A stretch of 43,855 nt of DNA, from the NCBI GenBank assembly GCA_965651325.1, contig CBFGSB010000006.1:1-43855 (forward strand). Direction: 5' to 3'. Of this stretch, positions 8,500 through 16,045 are shown piece by piece (position 1 is the stretch's first letter; each line of letters opens with the position of its first letter). This DNA comes from IDS-8 sp965651325. Lineage in GTDB: Bacteria > Pseudomonadota > Gammaproteobacteria > Steroidobacterales > Woeseiaceae. The translations under genes were made by a program, and so were the position numbers. The notes beneath the pieces are model-generated. The model saw only the letters and a program-made list of their open reading frames with translations. It ran no database searches and had not been told where the DNA came from.

Positions 8500-10625
8500 T
8501 GCCTCTCGCAGGAGAACGGGTGTTGGCGCTCGGCAGCATGGGCAAGCGACCGCTTGCTCGGCTGCTCGAATCCCTCGGGGCCGAGGTCGTCCCGGGAACA
8601 CCGGCCGACGCCGCGCAAGGTTTTTCGTTCGCGATCGACGACCTTGGGCTGGCAGCCCTGCGGGAGGCCGGCTGGGATGCCGCGGCATACCCCGCGCTCG
8701 TGCACGCATCGATCACGACGTTCGGCAGCTTCGGGCCGCGCAGCGAGTGGCGGGGCGGGGAGCTCGTCGCGTCGGCGGCCGGCGGAACGCTCTGCCTTAC
8801 GGGCTACCCCGACCGGCGCCCGGTAAAGGAGGCACTGGATGCCTGCACCTTCCACGCCGACATGGTGGCGGCGGCCGGCATGATGGCAGCGCACCGGGCG
8901 CGCGTTGCATCCGGCCGTGGCGATCACATCGACGTCTCGGTGCAGGAAGTGGCTTTCAACCGGAACGTGAGCGGCGTGCTGGCCTGGCAGTTCGACCGGC
9001 GGAAGCTGGAACGCGTCGGCGCCGCCCTGAATTACGGCCTTGCGCAGGTGCGTTGCATCTGGGCACTCGCGGATGGCTTCTGCTTCCACACGCTCATGAC
9101 GGGCAAGTTCGGCGCCAGCGCCAACCAGGCGCTGTCGGACTGGATCGACGAGTCGGGATTCGAGAACCCGATCCGCGACGTCGACTGGCTGCGTTACAAC
9201 CGCTCCACACTGGATCCGGCGACGCGCGCCGACTGGGAGAGCGGAATCGGCCGTTTCTTCCGTTCGCGGACGAAGGCGGAGATAGCCACCGAGGGCAGGC
9301 GCCGCGGCATCAACGCCTGCGTAGTCGCGGAGCCGGCCGACGTCCTCGAGGACCCGCACCTGGCCGCACGAGGCTTCTGGAAGGAGCAGAACGGGGTTCG
9401 TACACCAGCCCGGTTTGTGCGTATCGTGCCGGGAGGCAGCGACGCCGGCGGTGATGCACCCGAGGTCGATGAAAGTAAAGCACGCGGCCCATTGACAGGA
9501 CTCAAGGTGCTGGATTTTTCCTGGGCTCTCGTCGGATCCATCACGACCAAGACCCTGGGCGACCTGGGGGCCACTGTCGTGAAGGTGGAAAGCCGCAAAC
9601 GGCCGTGCCTCAGCCGGGTCGACGTGCAGGTGCAAGCGTCCCGGCCGGGTGAACTGGACGATAAACCCTGGTTCGCGCACCTCAACACCTCGAAGCTGAG
9701 CCTGGCCCTCGATATGAAACACCCGCGTGCGACGGATGTGCTCGGGCCGCTGATCGATTGGGCGGATGTCGTCGTGGAAAATTTCTCTCCCGGAACGATG
9801 GCGAAACTCGGCCTCGACTTCGATCGTCTACGGGTGCGTAACCCGCGGCTCGTCATGATCTCCGGCAGCGTCTACGGCCAGAGCGGCCCGCTTGCGCCCG
9901 AGTGGGGCGTCGACGGTACCGGCGGTGCGCTCTCCGGGCGTACGTTTCTTACCGGCTGGCCGGACCGTGACCCGGTGGTGCCGGGCTCGGTGCCGTACGG
10001 CGACGTGATCCTGCCGTTCATCATGGTTGCGGCCGGGCTCGCGGTACTCGAGGATTGCCGGCGTACCGGGCAGAGCGCCCACGTCGACGCCTCCATGTAC
10101 GAGGTCTGCGTACAGCAGATGCTGGACGCGATCCGGCGCGTGCAGTCCGGCGAGACGCCCACACGGGCCGGGAACGAGGATCCGGGCGTCGCGCACCAGG
10201 ACGTCTACCCCGCGGCGGGTACGGATCGCTGGGTCGCGATCAGTTGCAGGTCGCAGGGCGAACTCGACAAACTGCATGCCCTCGTCGGCGAACAGGGGAT
10301 TGCGGCCTGGACATCTTGCCTGGACGCCCATGAGGCTGCGGAGCGCCTGCAGGGCGCCGGCATCGCGGCCGCCGCGGTGCAGGACATCCAAGACCTCGTC
10401 GAGTCCGATCCGTGCATTCGTGCGCGCGGTGCGCTGGTGAGCTTCGAGCACCCTGTGCTGGGCCGCTTCGGTCACATGCGCACGCCGATCACGTTCGCGA
10501 ACGCGCGGCCGGAACCGTTCCGCGCGCCTTCGATGGGTGAACATTCAGTGACGATCGCGCGTGACATCGCGGGCTTGAGCCGGGAAGCCATTGCCGCCCT
10601 CGACGCGGAGGGAGTATTCAAATGA
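8499..10625 (+). CDS. Tandem class III CoA-transferase (CaiB/BaiF family, two fused domains)
   Basis: The 708-residue protein is two CaiB/BaiF units joined head to tail: residues 1 to about 325 and about 330-708. Family III transferases move CoA between carboxylic acids through an aspartyl-CoA thioester. The second half is complete: GLKVLDFSWALVG start, GDLGATVVKVES, VVENFSPGTMAKLGLDF, and a candidate catalytic Asp472 in WGVDGTGGALSG. The first half lacks most of the N-terminal Rossmann segment, and the equivalent Asp position reads GEL (Glu88), so it is probably degenerate in catalysis. The ATG overlaps the previous stop (TGATG) and the gene ends in an ATGA overlap with the next, so translation is coupled. 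It sits between two dehydratase-family subunits, which suggests it loads their substrate with CoA. Confidence 0.9.
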   Translation: MPLAGERVLALGSMGKRPLARLLESLGAEVVPGTPADAAQGFSFAIDDLGLAALREAGWDAAAYPALVHASITTFGSFGPRSEWRGGELVASAAGGTLCLTGYPDRRPVKEALDACTFHADMVAAAGMMAAHRARVASGRGDHIDVSVQEVAFNRNVSGVLAWQFDRRKLERVGAALNYGLAQVRCIWALADGFCFHTLMTGKFGASANQALSDWIDESGFENPIRDVDWLRYNRSTLDPATRADWESGIGRFFRSRTKAEIATEGRRRGINACVVAEPADVLEDPHLAARGFWKEQNGVRTPARFVRIVPGGSDAGGDAPEVDESKARGPLTGLKVLDFSWALVGSITTKTLGDLGATVVKVESRKRPCLSRVDVQVQASRPGELDDKPWFAHLNTSKLSLALDMKHPRATDVLGPLIDWADVVVENFSPGTMAKLGLDFDRLRVRNPRLVMISGSVYGQSGPLAPEWGVDGTGGALSGRTFLTGWPDRDPVVPGSVPYGDVILPFIMVAAGLAVLEDCRRTGQSAHVDASMYEVCVQQMLDAIRRVQSGETPTRAGNEDPGVAHQDVYPAAGTDRWVAISCRSQGELDKLHALVGEQGIAAWTSCLDAHEAAERLQGAGIAAAAVQDIQDLVESDPCIRARGALVSFEHPVLGRFGHMRTPITFANARPEPFRAPSMGEHSVTIARDIAGLSREAIAALDAEGVFK

Positions 10626-11908
10626 CCGAGGCAACAGGTCGCCGCAGCCGCAAGGATCTCGAGTGCACGGCTGCGGCGGGTGCCCACCAGAAAGCCTTCA
10701 TTGCCGACCTCAAACGGCGGGTCGTCGAGAACGGCGAGCCTTTCGTCGTTGCGCAAGCGGATACGCCGCACGAGATATTCCATGTCATGGACATCCCCGT
10801 GGTCACGAACCAGTGGTGGTCCGCTTACATTGCTGCCAAGCAGCTGTCGGCCCGGTACTTCGATGCGCTGTCGCAGGCGGGATTCCCGGAGAATACCTGT
10901 CGTTACTGTTCGCTCGGTCTCGCCTGTACGCTCGCGAACGATCCCGCGACCGCTCCCTGGGGCGGCCTGCCGCGGCCCGCGCTGTTGGTCGCGAGACTTA
11001 CCTGCGACTGCATCCAGCGGGTGTTCGGAGAGTGGGCAAGTGCGCTGGATACGGAATTCTTTGCCCTCGAAGCACCGGCCTGGGAGACGAAGGATGCCTG
11101 CTGGTTCGAGCATTCGCGCGACAACTGGGAAGCTGTGTACGACACGCGTCGCATCGACTTACTGGCCGGCGAAATGGAGCAGCTCATCGGGTTGCTCGAG
11201 GAGCGCACGGGACGGCGCTTCGATCACGACCGTTTCAGGACGCTGATGGAACGCATCAACGAACAGGAAGGCTACATCGAGGAAGCGACGGAGCTGATTG
11301 CGACAGCGCGCCCGTGCCCGGTATCCATCGGTGAGCAGATGTCCAACACGATGATTCCACAGTGGCATCGGGGCTCGGAGTGGGCGGTGGCGCACGCGCG
11401 CCGATTCCGGGACGAGGTCCGGGCGCGCGTCGATGCGGGCATTGGCTGCGCTGCGCACGAGCGCCTCCGCCTGATGTGGGTCGGTGCGGGCCTGTGGCAC
11501 GACCCGGGCTTCTACCAGGTGCTGGAGGAGCGGCACGGCGCTGTCTTCGTCTGGTCGATGTACATGCCCTTCGCCGGACCCCAGTACCTGCGGGATATCG
11601 GCGAGAACCCGCTGCGGGCACTCGCGAGTCGCATCTGTTCCATGAACGAGGTGTTGCACCTGCCGCCATGGATGAATAGCTGGATGACCTCCGAGGCGAA
11701 GCGCTGGAGCATCGACGCGACGGTGATCCTGAAACCGGCAGGCAACCGCCTGTCGCAAAGCGGTATCAACTTCGTGAGCGACGGTCTCGAGACAGGCGGT
11801 GTTCCCGTGCTCGTCCTGGACGCTGATATGGTGAACGCTTCGAACTGGGATCACGAGCGTATGGTCAGCAAGGTCGAGGCTTTTCTCGTCGATCGAGGGC
11901 TGGTGTGA
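10622..11908 (+). CDS. 2-hydroxyacyl-CoA dehydratase / benzoyl-CoA reductase family subunit, cysteine-containing
   Basis: This 428-residue member of the HgdB/BcrC family keeps the N-terminal cysteine block CRYCSLGLAC (Cys93, Cys96, Cys102) and a second pair at Cys128/Cys130 (LTCDC). The C-terminal region has the usual family ending (GGVPVLVLDADMVN). The position where the third cluster cysteine is normally found reads KPAGNRLSQ, so that ligand appears to be missing. Known relatives dehydrate (R)-2-hydroxyacyl-CoA or reduce aromatic CoA esters, with electrons from an ATP-dependent activator; no activator gene is in this window. The gene overlaps both neighbours (ATGA with the CoA-transferase, GTGA with dctP). 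Partnership with the 7435 subunit is inferred from operon structure. Confidence 0.85.
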   Translation: MTEATGRRSRKDLECTAAAGAHQKAFIADLKRRVVENGEPFVVAQADTPHEIFHVMDIPVVTNQWWSAYIAAKQLSARYFDALSQAGFPENTCRYCSLGLACTLANDPATAPWGGLPRPALLVARLTCDCIQRVFGEWASALDTEFFALEAPAWETKDACWFEHSRDNWEAVYDTRRIDLLAGEMEQLIGLLEERTGRRFDHDRFRTLMERINEQEGYIEEATELIATARPCPVSIGEQMSNTMIPQWHRGSEWAVAHARRFRDEVRARVDAGIGCAAHERLRLMWVGAGLWHDPGFYQVLEERHGAVFVWSMYMPFAGPQYLRDIGENPLRALASRICSMNEVLHLPPWMNSWMTSEAKRWSIDATVILKPAGNRLSQSGINFVSDGLETGGVPVLVLDADMVNASNWDHERMVSKVEAFLVDRGLV

Positions 11909-12942
11909 AGCGCCTGCTCGCGGTACTGCTGCTGTTCACCGGCGCGTGCAGCGGCTCTGCGCCTGTGCCCGACGGGGTAGTTGAGCTGGTTTATGCCTCG
12001 CCTTACGGTCCCAACCACCCGTTCAGCCAGGCCGACAAGGACTGGATGGCGTACGTCACCTCGGAGGGTGCCGGGCGCATCCGGATTCGGCCGATCTGGG
12101 CGGGAGCGCTGATCTCCTCCGATCACTCGATGATCGAGTTGCGGCACGGAGTCGCCGACATCGGACTCATAACGCCCATATACACGAAAGGCGGGGCGCA
12201 CCTGCTGCGCACGCAGACCGGGTTCTACAGCGGCATTACGTCGCAGGAGGGCCAGATCGCGTTGTACCGGTGCCTGGCGCGGACGCGCGACGAGATCGCA
12301 GCCGAGTTGTCGGGCCTCAAGGTACTGGCCGTGCAGGGGGGGAACCTGCCGGCGATCCTGACCCGCGAGCGGCCCGTACACCGCCTGGAGGATCTCTCGG
12401 GACTGCGCATCCGTGCACCGACGGAATTGCTGCCGGTCATGCAGGCACTCGGCGCCGAGCCGGTCAGCATGCCGATGGGCGACGTGTATTCCGCGCTGGC
12501 AAAGGGAGTGCTCGACGGTGTCATTGCGCCGACGGATACCTTCCGCTCCCTGCACTTCGCCGAGGTTACCCACTACTACGCAACGCTGGAGATTCCACGC
12601 GGCGCCTATCCCGGGCGCGCCATCGGCCTGGAGCGCTGGCGGTCCCTCCCGGAAGACGTGCAGGGCATTCTCGAGCGCTCCGTTCCGGTCTGGGAGGAGG
12701 CGTTGATCCGCCGCACCACCGAGGCAGTAGAGTCGGGCGCCGAATACGGCCGTGAACACGGAATGACCAAGACAGTGCTGCCGCCGGAAGACCAGGCCCG
12801 TTTCCTGGATGTTTACGCCCGCTATGCCGAGGAGATCGCGGCAGAGCTCGCACGCTTCGATATCGACGGCATGGCCGTCTACCGCGCCGCGCGCGCCAGT
12901 ATCGCGCCCGATGGGACAGTGAACTGCACGGAGGAGACATGA
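11905..12942 (+). CDS. TRAP transporter solute-binding lipoprotein (DctP family)
   Basis: The 345-residue protein begins with a lipoprotein signal (MKRLLAVLLLFTGAC; Cys15 would be lipidated). The body matches DctP-type receptors: ASPYGPNHPFSQADKDWM at the start, LSGLRIRAPTELLPVMQALGAEPVSMPMGDVYSALAKGVLDGV in the middle, including the arginine (RIR) that usually clamps a substrate carboxylate. TRAP receptors bind organic acids in the periplasm and hand them to DctQM. The GTG start overlaps the previous TGA (GTGA), and the stop overlaps the next ATG. Encoding the receptor inside the CoA operon implies that the imported acid is the pathway substrate. No dctQM genes adjoin; the dctM fragment at the window start is the nearest candidate. 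Confidence 0.92.
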   Translation: MKRLLAVLLLFTGACSGSAPVPDGVVELVYASPYGPNHPFSQADKDWMAYVTSEGAGRIRIRPIWAGALISSDHSMIELRHGVADIGLITPIYTKGGAHLLRTQTGFYSGITSQEGQIALYRCLARTRDEIAAELSGLKVLAVQGGNLPAILTRERPVHRLEDLSGLRIRAPTELLPVMQALGAEPVSMPMGDVYSALAKGVLDGVIAPTDTFRSLHFAEVTHYYATLEIPRGAYPGRAIGLERWRSLPEDVQGILERSVPVWEEALIRRTTEAVESGAEYGREHGMTKTVLPPEDQARFLDVYARYAEEIAAELARFDIDGMAVYRAARASIAPDGTVNCTEET

Positions 12943-14141
12943 TGGCTCAGCCGCTCGACGGCATGGTCGTGGCCGATTTTACGCACGTGATGGCAGGTCC
13001 GTTCGCAACGCACCTGTTGCGGCTCCTCGGTGCGCGGGTGATCAAGATCGAAGAACCCACCCGGGGAGACGCGTTGCGCTACTACGGCGACGACCGACGC
13101 TACGACGGCATGTCGCCGGCATTCATCGCGGTGAATGCCGGCAAGGAGTCGATCGCCCTCGACCTGAAGGATGAAAAGGATTCAGGCATAGCGCGCGAAA
13201 TCGTGCGGCGCGCCGACGTGCTGGTGGAGAACTTTCGTCCCGGAGTCATCAGCCGGTTGGGCCTCGACTACGAGACCGTACGCACGATCAACCCGGAGAT
13301 CGTGTATTGCTCGGTATCCGGCTACGGCCAGACGCCGAGTTCCTACCGGGATTGGCCCGCCATCGACAACATCGTGCAGGCCACCAGCGGAATGATGAGC
13401 CTCGGGGGCCAGGCCGGGGATCCGCCCGTCCGGGTGGGCTTCCCGGTCGTCGACACCCTGACCGGCCAGACCGCCGCGCTGGCGATCGTGGCTGCCTACC
13501 TGAGGCGGGTCCAGGGCGGTGGAGGCGACTACATCGATGTCGCAATGTTCGACGCCACCCTCGCTTTCCTCACCTCTGCTGTCGTGCCCTGGCTCGTCAC
13601 CGGCAAGGCGCTGAAACGCACCGGAAACATCGGTTACAGCGGCCAGCCAACCTCCGGGTTGTTCGAAGCAGGGGACGGCAGGATGATCTCGCTCGGGGTC
13701 GTGCAGCAACACCAGTTTGTCGCGCTGTTGAAGTTCCTCGATCGCATGGAGTGGCTTGACGATCCGCGCTTCGCGACACCGGACACCCGCCGTGAGCACG
13801 CAACCGAGCTTCACGACCTGCTGGGGGAAATCTTTCACACCAGGCCGGCGGCGCACTGGGAGGCGTCGATGAGCGCGGTCGGGATTCCCTGCGGGATGGT
13901 CCGGGAGGTCGGTGAGGCCGCGAGCTTCGAGCACCTGGCGGACCGGGGCCTGCGCCTGCCGTTGACCGTGCCGGGATTGCCGAACGGCGACGAGCTGGAC
14001 ATCGTGAACGGAGGTTTCATGTCGGCACAGGACGGCCCCGGCGTGGACCAGCCGCCACCGATCCTCAACCAGCATCGCGAGGAGATTCTCGAATGGTTGG
14101 CTGCATCCCGCCCGGCGGCGCCGGGCAGCAAGCAAAAGTGA
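12939..14141 (+). CDS. Class III CoA-transferase (CaiB/BaiF family)
   Basis: The 400-residue protein is a full-length single-domain family III CoA-transferase. It has DGMVVADFTHVMAGPFATHLLRLLGARVIKIE at the N-terminus, VLVENFRPGVISRLGLDYETV, CSVSGYGQ, and a candidate catalytic Asp143 in WPAIDNIVQATSG. A C-terminal domain of ordinary length follows (GMVREVGEAASFEHLADRGL). Members transfer CoA between carboxylates such as formate/oxalyl-, succinyl-/mesaconyl- or phenyllactyl-/cinnamoyl-CoA. It is coupled to dctP by ATGA and to the following hydrolase by GTGA. Together with the tandem enzyme at 8499 it gives the operon two separate CoA-transferases, suggesting two acids or a donor and acceptor pair; specificity is unknown. 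Confidence 0.95.
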   Translation: MMAQPLDGMVVADFTHVMAGPFATHLLRLLGARVIKIEEPTRGDALRYYGDDRRYDGMSPAFIAVNAGKESIALDLKDEKDSGIAREIVRRADVLVENFRPGVISRLGLDYETVRTINPEIVYCSVSGYGQTPSSYRDWPAIDNIVQATSGMMSLGGQAGDPPVRVGFPVVDTLTGQTAALAIVAAYLRRVQGGGGDYIDVAMFDATLAFLTSAVVPWLVTGKALKRTGNIGYSGQPTSGLFEAGDGRMISLGVVQQHQFVALLKFLDRMEWLDDPRFATPDTRREHATELHDLLGEIFHTRPAAHWEASMSAVGIPCGMVREVGEAASFEHLADRGLRLPLTVPGLPNGDELDIVNGGFMSAQDGPGVDQPPPILNQHREEILEWLAASRPAAPGSKQK

Positions 14142-15994
14142 AAAGAACGTCGGCGGGAGTTGTAACGGCCAAGCCCGCCGCGGCCCTGGCCCGTTGCTTG
14201 CTGTTGGCTGCAATAGCGCTTGGCGGGGCTTGCACGGCGGCGGAACCCACCGGGGATCGCACTGAGCGTGTATCCCGGCCCGGCGAGTACCGTGGGTACT
14301 CGGAGAAACTGTACAGCGACCGTGTGCTCGAGTCGCGATACGTGACCGTCCGCGACGGCACGAAGCTTGCCGTCGACATCTTCCTGCCGGCCGAAGACGG
14401 TAAGGCGGCGGACGGTCGGTTTCCGCTGGTGTGGATGCACACGCCCTATCGCCGCGCGCGAATCGGACCGGACGGCGAACGAATCAGCATCCTGGCCGAC
14501 AGCGATACGGGCCTCCTGCACCTGACAGGCTACGGCTACGCGGTCGCAGCGGTGGATACGCGTGGCCGCGGTGCATCGTTCGGCGTGAGGCGTGGATTTC
14601 TCGACCGGACCGAAGCGCAGGATGCCTACGACATGACCGAATGGTTCGCGGCGCAACCGTGGAGCGACGGCAATATCGGCATCGCCGGCTGCTCGTACAA
14701 CGGGGCATCCACGCTGCACGCCGCCACCACCGCGCCGCCTCACCTGAAGGCGATTGCACCGGGTTGTTTCGCTTTCGATTCCTACCGTTTCGCGGCCCGT
14801 GGCGGCATCCTGGCGCAGTTCAATACGCGTCCCGAGAACCCCGAGCAGGATTACGGCTACGGTGTAGCGCCGGTCGATGAAGATACCGACGGCAGCATGG
14901 CGGCGGCCGCTATCGCCATGCATTACGACGGCACGCCCATGGGCGAGCTGTGGCGGGGCATGCCGTTCCGCGACGACGTCTCGCCGTTGCTCGATACCGA
15001 CTTCTGGCGGGAGACGAGTCCTGCGAGTTACATCGAGACGATCGAGAAGTCGGGAGTGGGGATATTCATGTGGGGCAACTGGTTGGATGAAGGCAGCTTC
15101 CAGCAGGTGCTCGCCTTCAATAATCTCGACAATCCCCGGAAGTTGTGGATGGGCGGCTGGGGCCATTGTGAAACCGGCGACTTCCCGATGCATACCGAGC
15201 TCCTCCGGTTTTTCGATTTCTACCTGAAGAACATCGATAACGGCTGGGAAGACGAACCGCCGGTTTACTACTACACGATCGGTGCCGCTCGAGGGCGCCA
15301 GTGGTCGACCGCGGAGGGTTGGCCCCCGAAGAATGTCGAGACGAAGGAGCTGTACCTCGGGGGCAATGCCCGCAAAGGCGAGACCGGGCAGCTCCTGGCG
15401 GCTGCCCGTGAGCGAGAAAGTGTCGTAGGCCAGTTCCAGGTCGACTATTCACCGGCCTGTGCGGACAGCAACGTCGACCTGTACTTCCTGTTCCGACCCT
15501 GCGTGATGGATCGGCAGGGAATCAGCTACGTGACGCCGGAGCTGGCGCACGACGTGCACGTTCTCGGCCATCCGATTCTCGACCTGCAGGTCTCGATATC
15601 CTCAGAGGATGCGGATCTTTTCGCCTACCTTGAAGTCGTTGCGCCCGACGGCGAGGTGTCGATCCTCACCCATGGCCGTTTGCGAGTATCGCATCGCCTG
15701 GAGCAGGCTCCGGAGCTCGACTACATGGGGATCCCCTATCACCGCGGCGGACGGGCGGACGTGGCCAGGGTGATCCCCGGTGAGGTCGTGCGCATGCGCT
15801 TCGACCTGCTACCCACCTCGACAGTTGTTGCGGCCGGCAGCCGGCTCCGGCTGACGCTTGCCGGCGCGGATCCACGACAGCGGTTCCGCACCATCATGTT
15901 CGATCCGCCACCGGTCATTTCCGTGCACGACCTCGACGACCTTCCATCCGTGCTGTCGCTGCCCGTGGCATCGGATCCACGAGCAGGAAAGTAG
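14138..15994 (+). CDS. CocE/NonD family hydrolase, predicted lipoprotein
   Basis: From the GTG at 14138 (GTGA overlap with the upstream stop) the protein has 618 residues and begins with a lipoprotein-like signal ending LGGAC (Cys32). It follows the X-Pro dipeptidyl-peptidase/cocaine-esterase architecture: RDGTKLAVDIFLP, VDTRGRGAS, catalytic elbow GCSYNG with Ser186, a probable catalytic His in GGWGHCETGDF, and a C-terminal jelly-roll part with RLRLTLAGADP. CocE relatives are esterases, amidases or acylases. As the last gene of the operon and probably facing the periplasm, it may release the carboxylic acid that the DctP receptor binds; that link is inference. An in-frame start at 14093 exists but would give an atypical leader. 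Confidence 0.9.
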   Translation: MKRTSAGVVTAKPAAALARCLLLAAIALGGACTAAEPTGDRTERVSRPGEYRGYSEKLYSDRVLESRYVTVRDGTKLAVDIFLPAEDGKAADGRFPLVWMHTPYRRARIGPDGERISILADSDTGLLHLTGYGYAVAAVDTRGRGASFGVRRGFLDRTEAQDAYDMTEWFAAQPWSDGNIGIAGCSYNGASTLHAATTAPPHLKAIAPGCFAFDSYRFAARGGILAQFNTRPENPEQDYGYGVAPVDEDTDGSMAAAAIAMHYDGTPMGELWRGMPFRDDVSPLLDTDFWRETSPASYIETIEKSGVGIFMWGNWLDEGSFQQVLAFNNLDNPRKLWMGGWGHCETGDFPMHTELLRFFDFYLKNIDNGWEDEPPVYYYTIGAARGRQWSTAEGWPPKNVETKELYLGGNARKGETGQLLAAARERESVVGQFQVDYSPACADSNVDLYFLFRPCVMDRQGISYVTPELAHDVHVLGHPILDLQVSISSEDADLFAYLEVVAPDGEVSILTHGRLRVSHRLEQAPELDYMGIPYHRGGRADVARVIPGEVVRMRFDLLPTSTVVAAGSRLRLTLAGADPRQRFRTIMFDPPPVISVHDLDDLPSVLSLPVASDPRAGK

Positions 15995-16045
15995 CCGAGG
16001 CGAACACGTAGCTACCGCATTGAGGACGCTCGTCCTGCTGACGGG

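Noticed and set aside
8247..9722. Long minus-strand open frame within the tandem CoA-transferase gene
   Set aside because: Shadow of a GC-rich coding region with no recognisable fold; it crosses two coupled plus-strand genes.
16023..16036. AGGAC-GCTC-GTCCT hairpin between the CocE gene and the second TonB receptor gene
   Set aside because: The stem is only 5 bp and there is no T-run on either strand, so termination is not supported.
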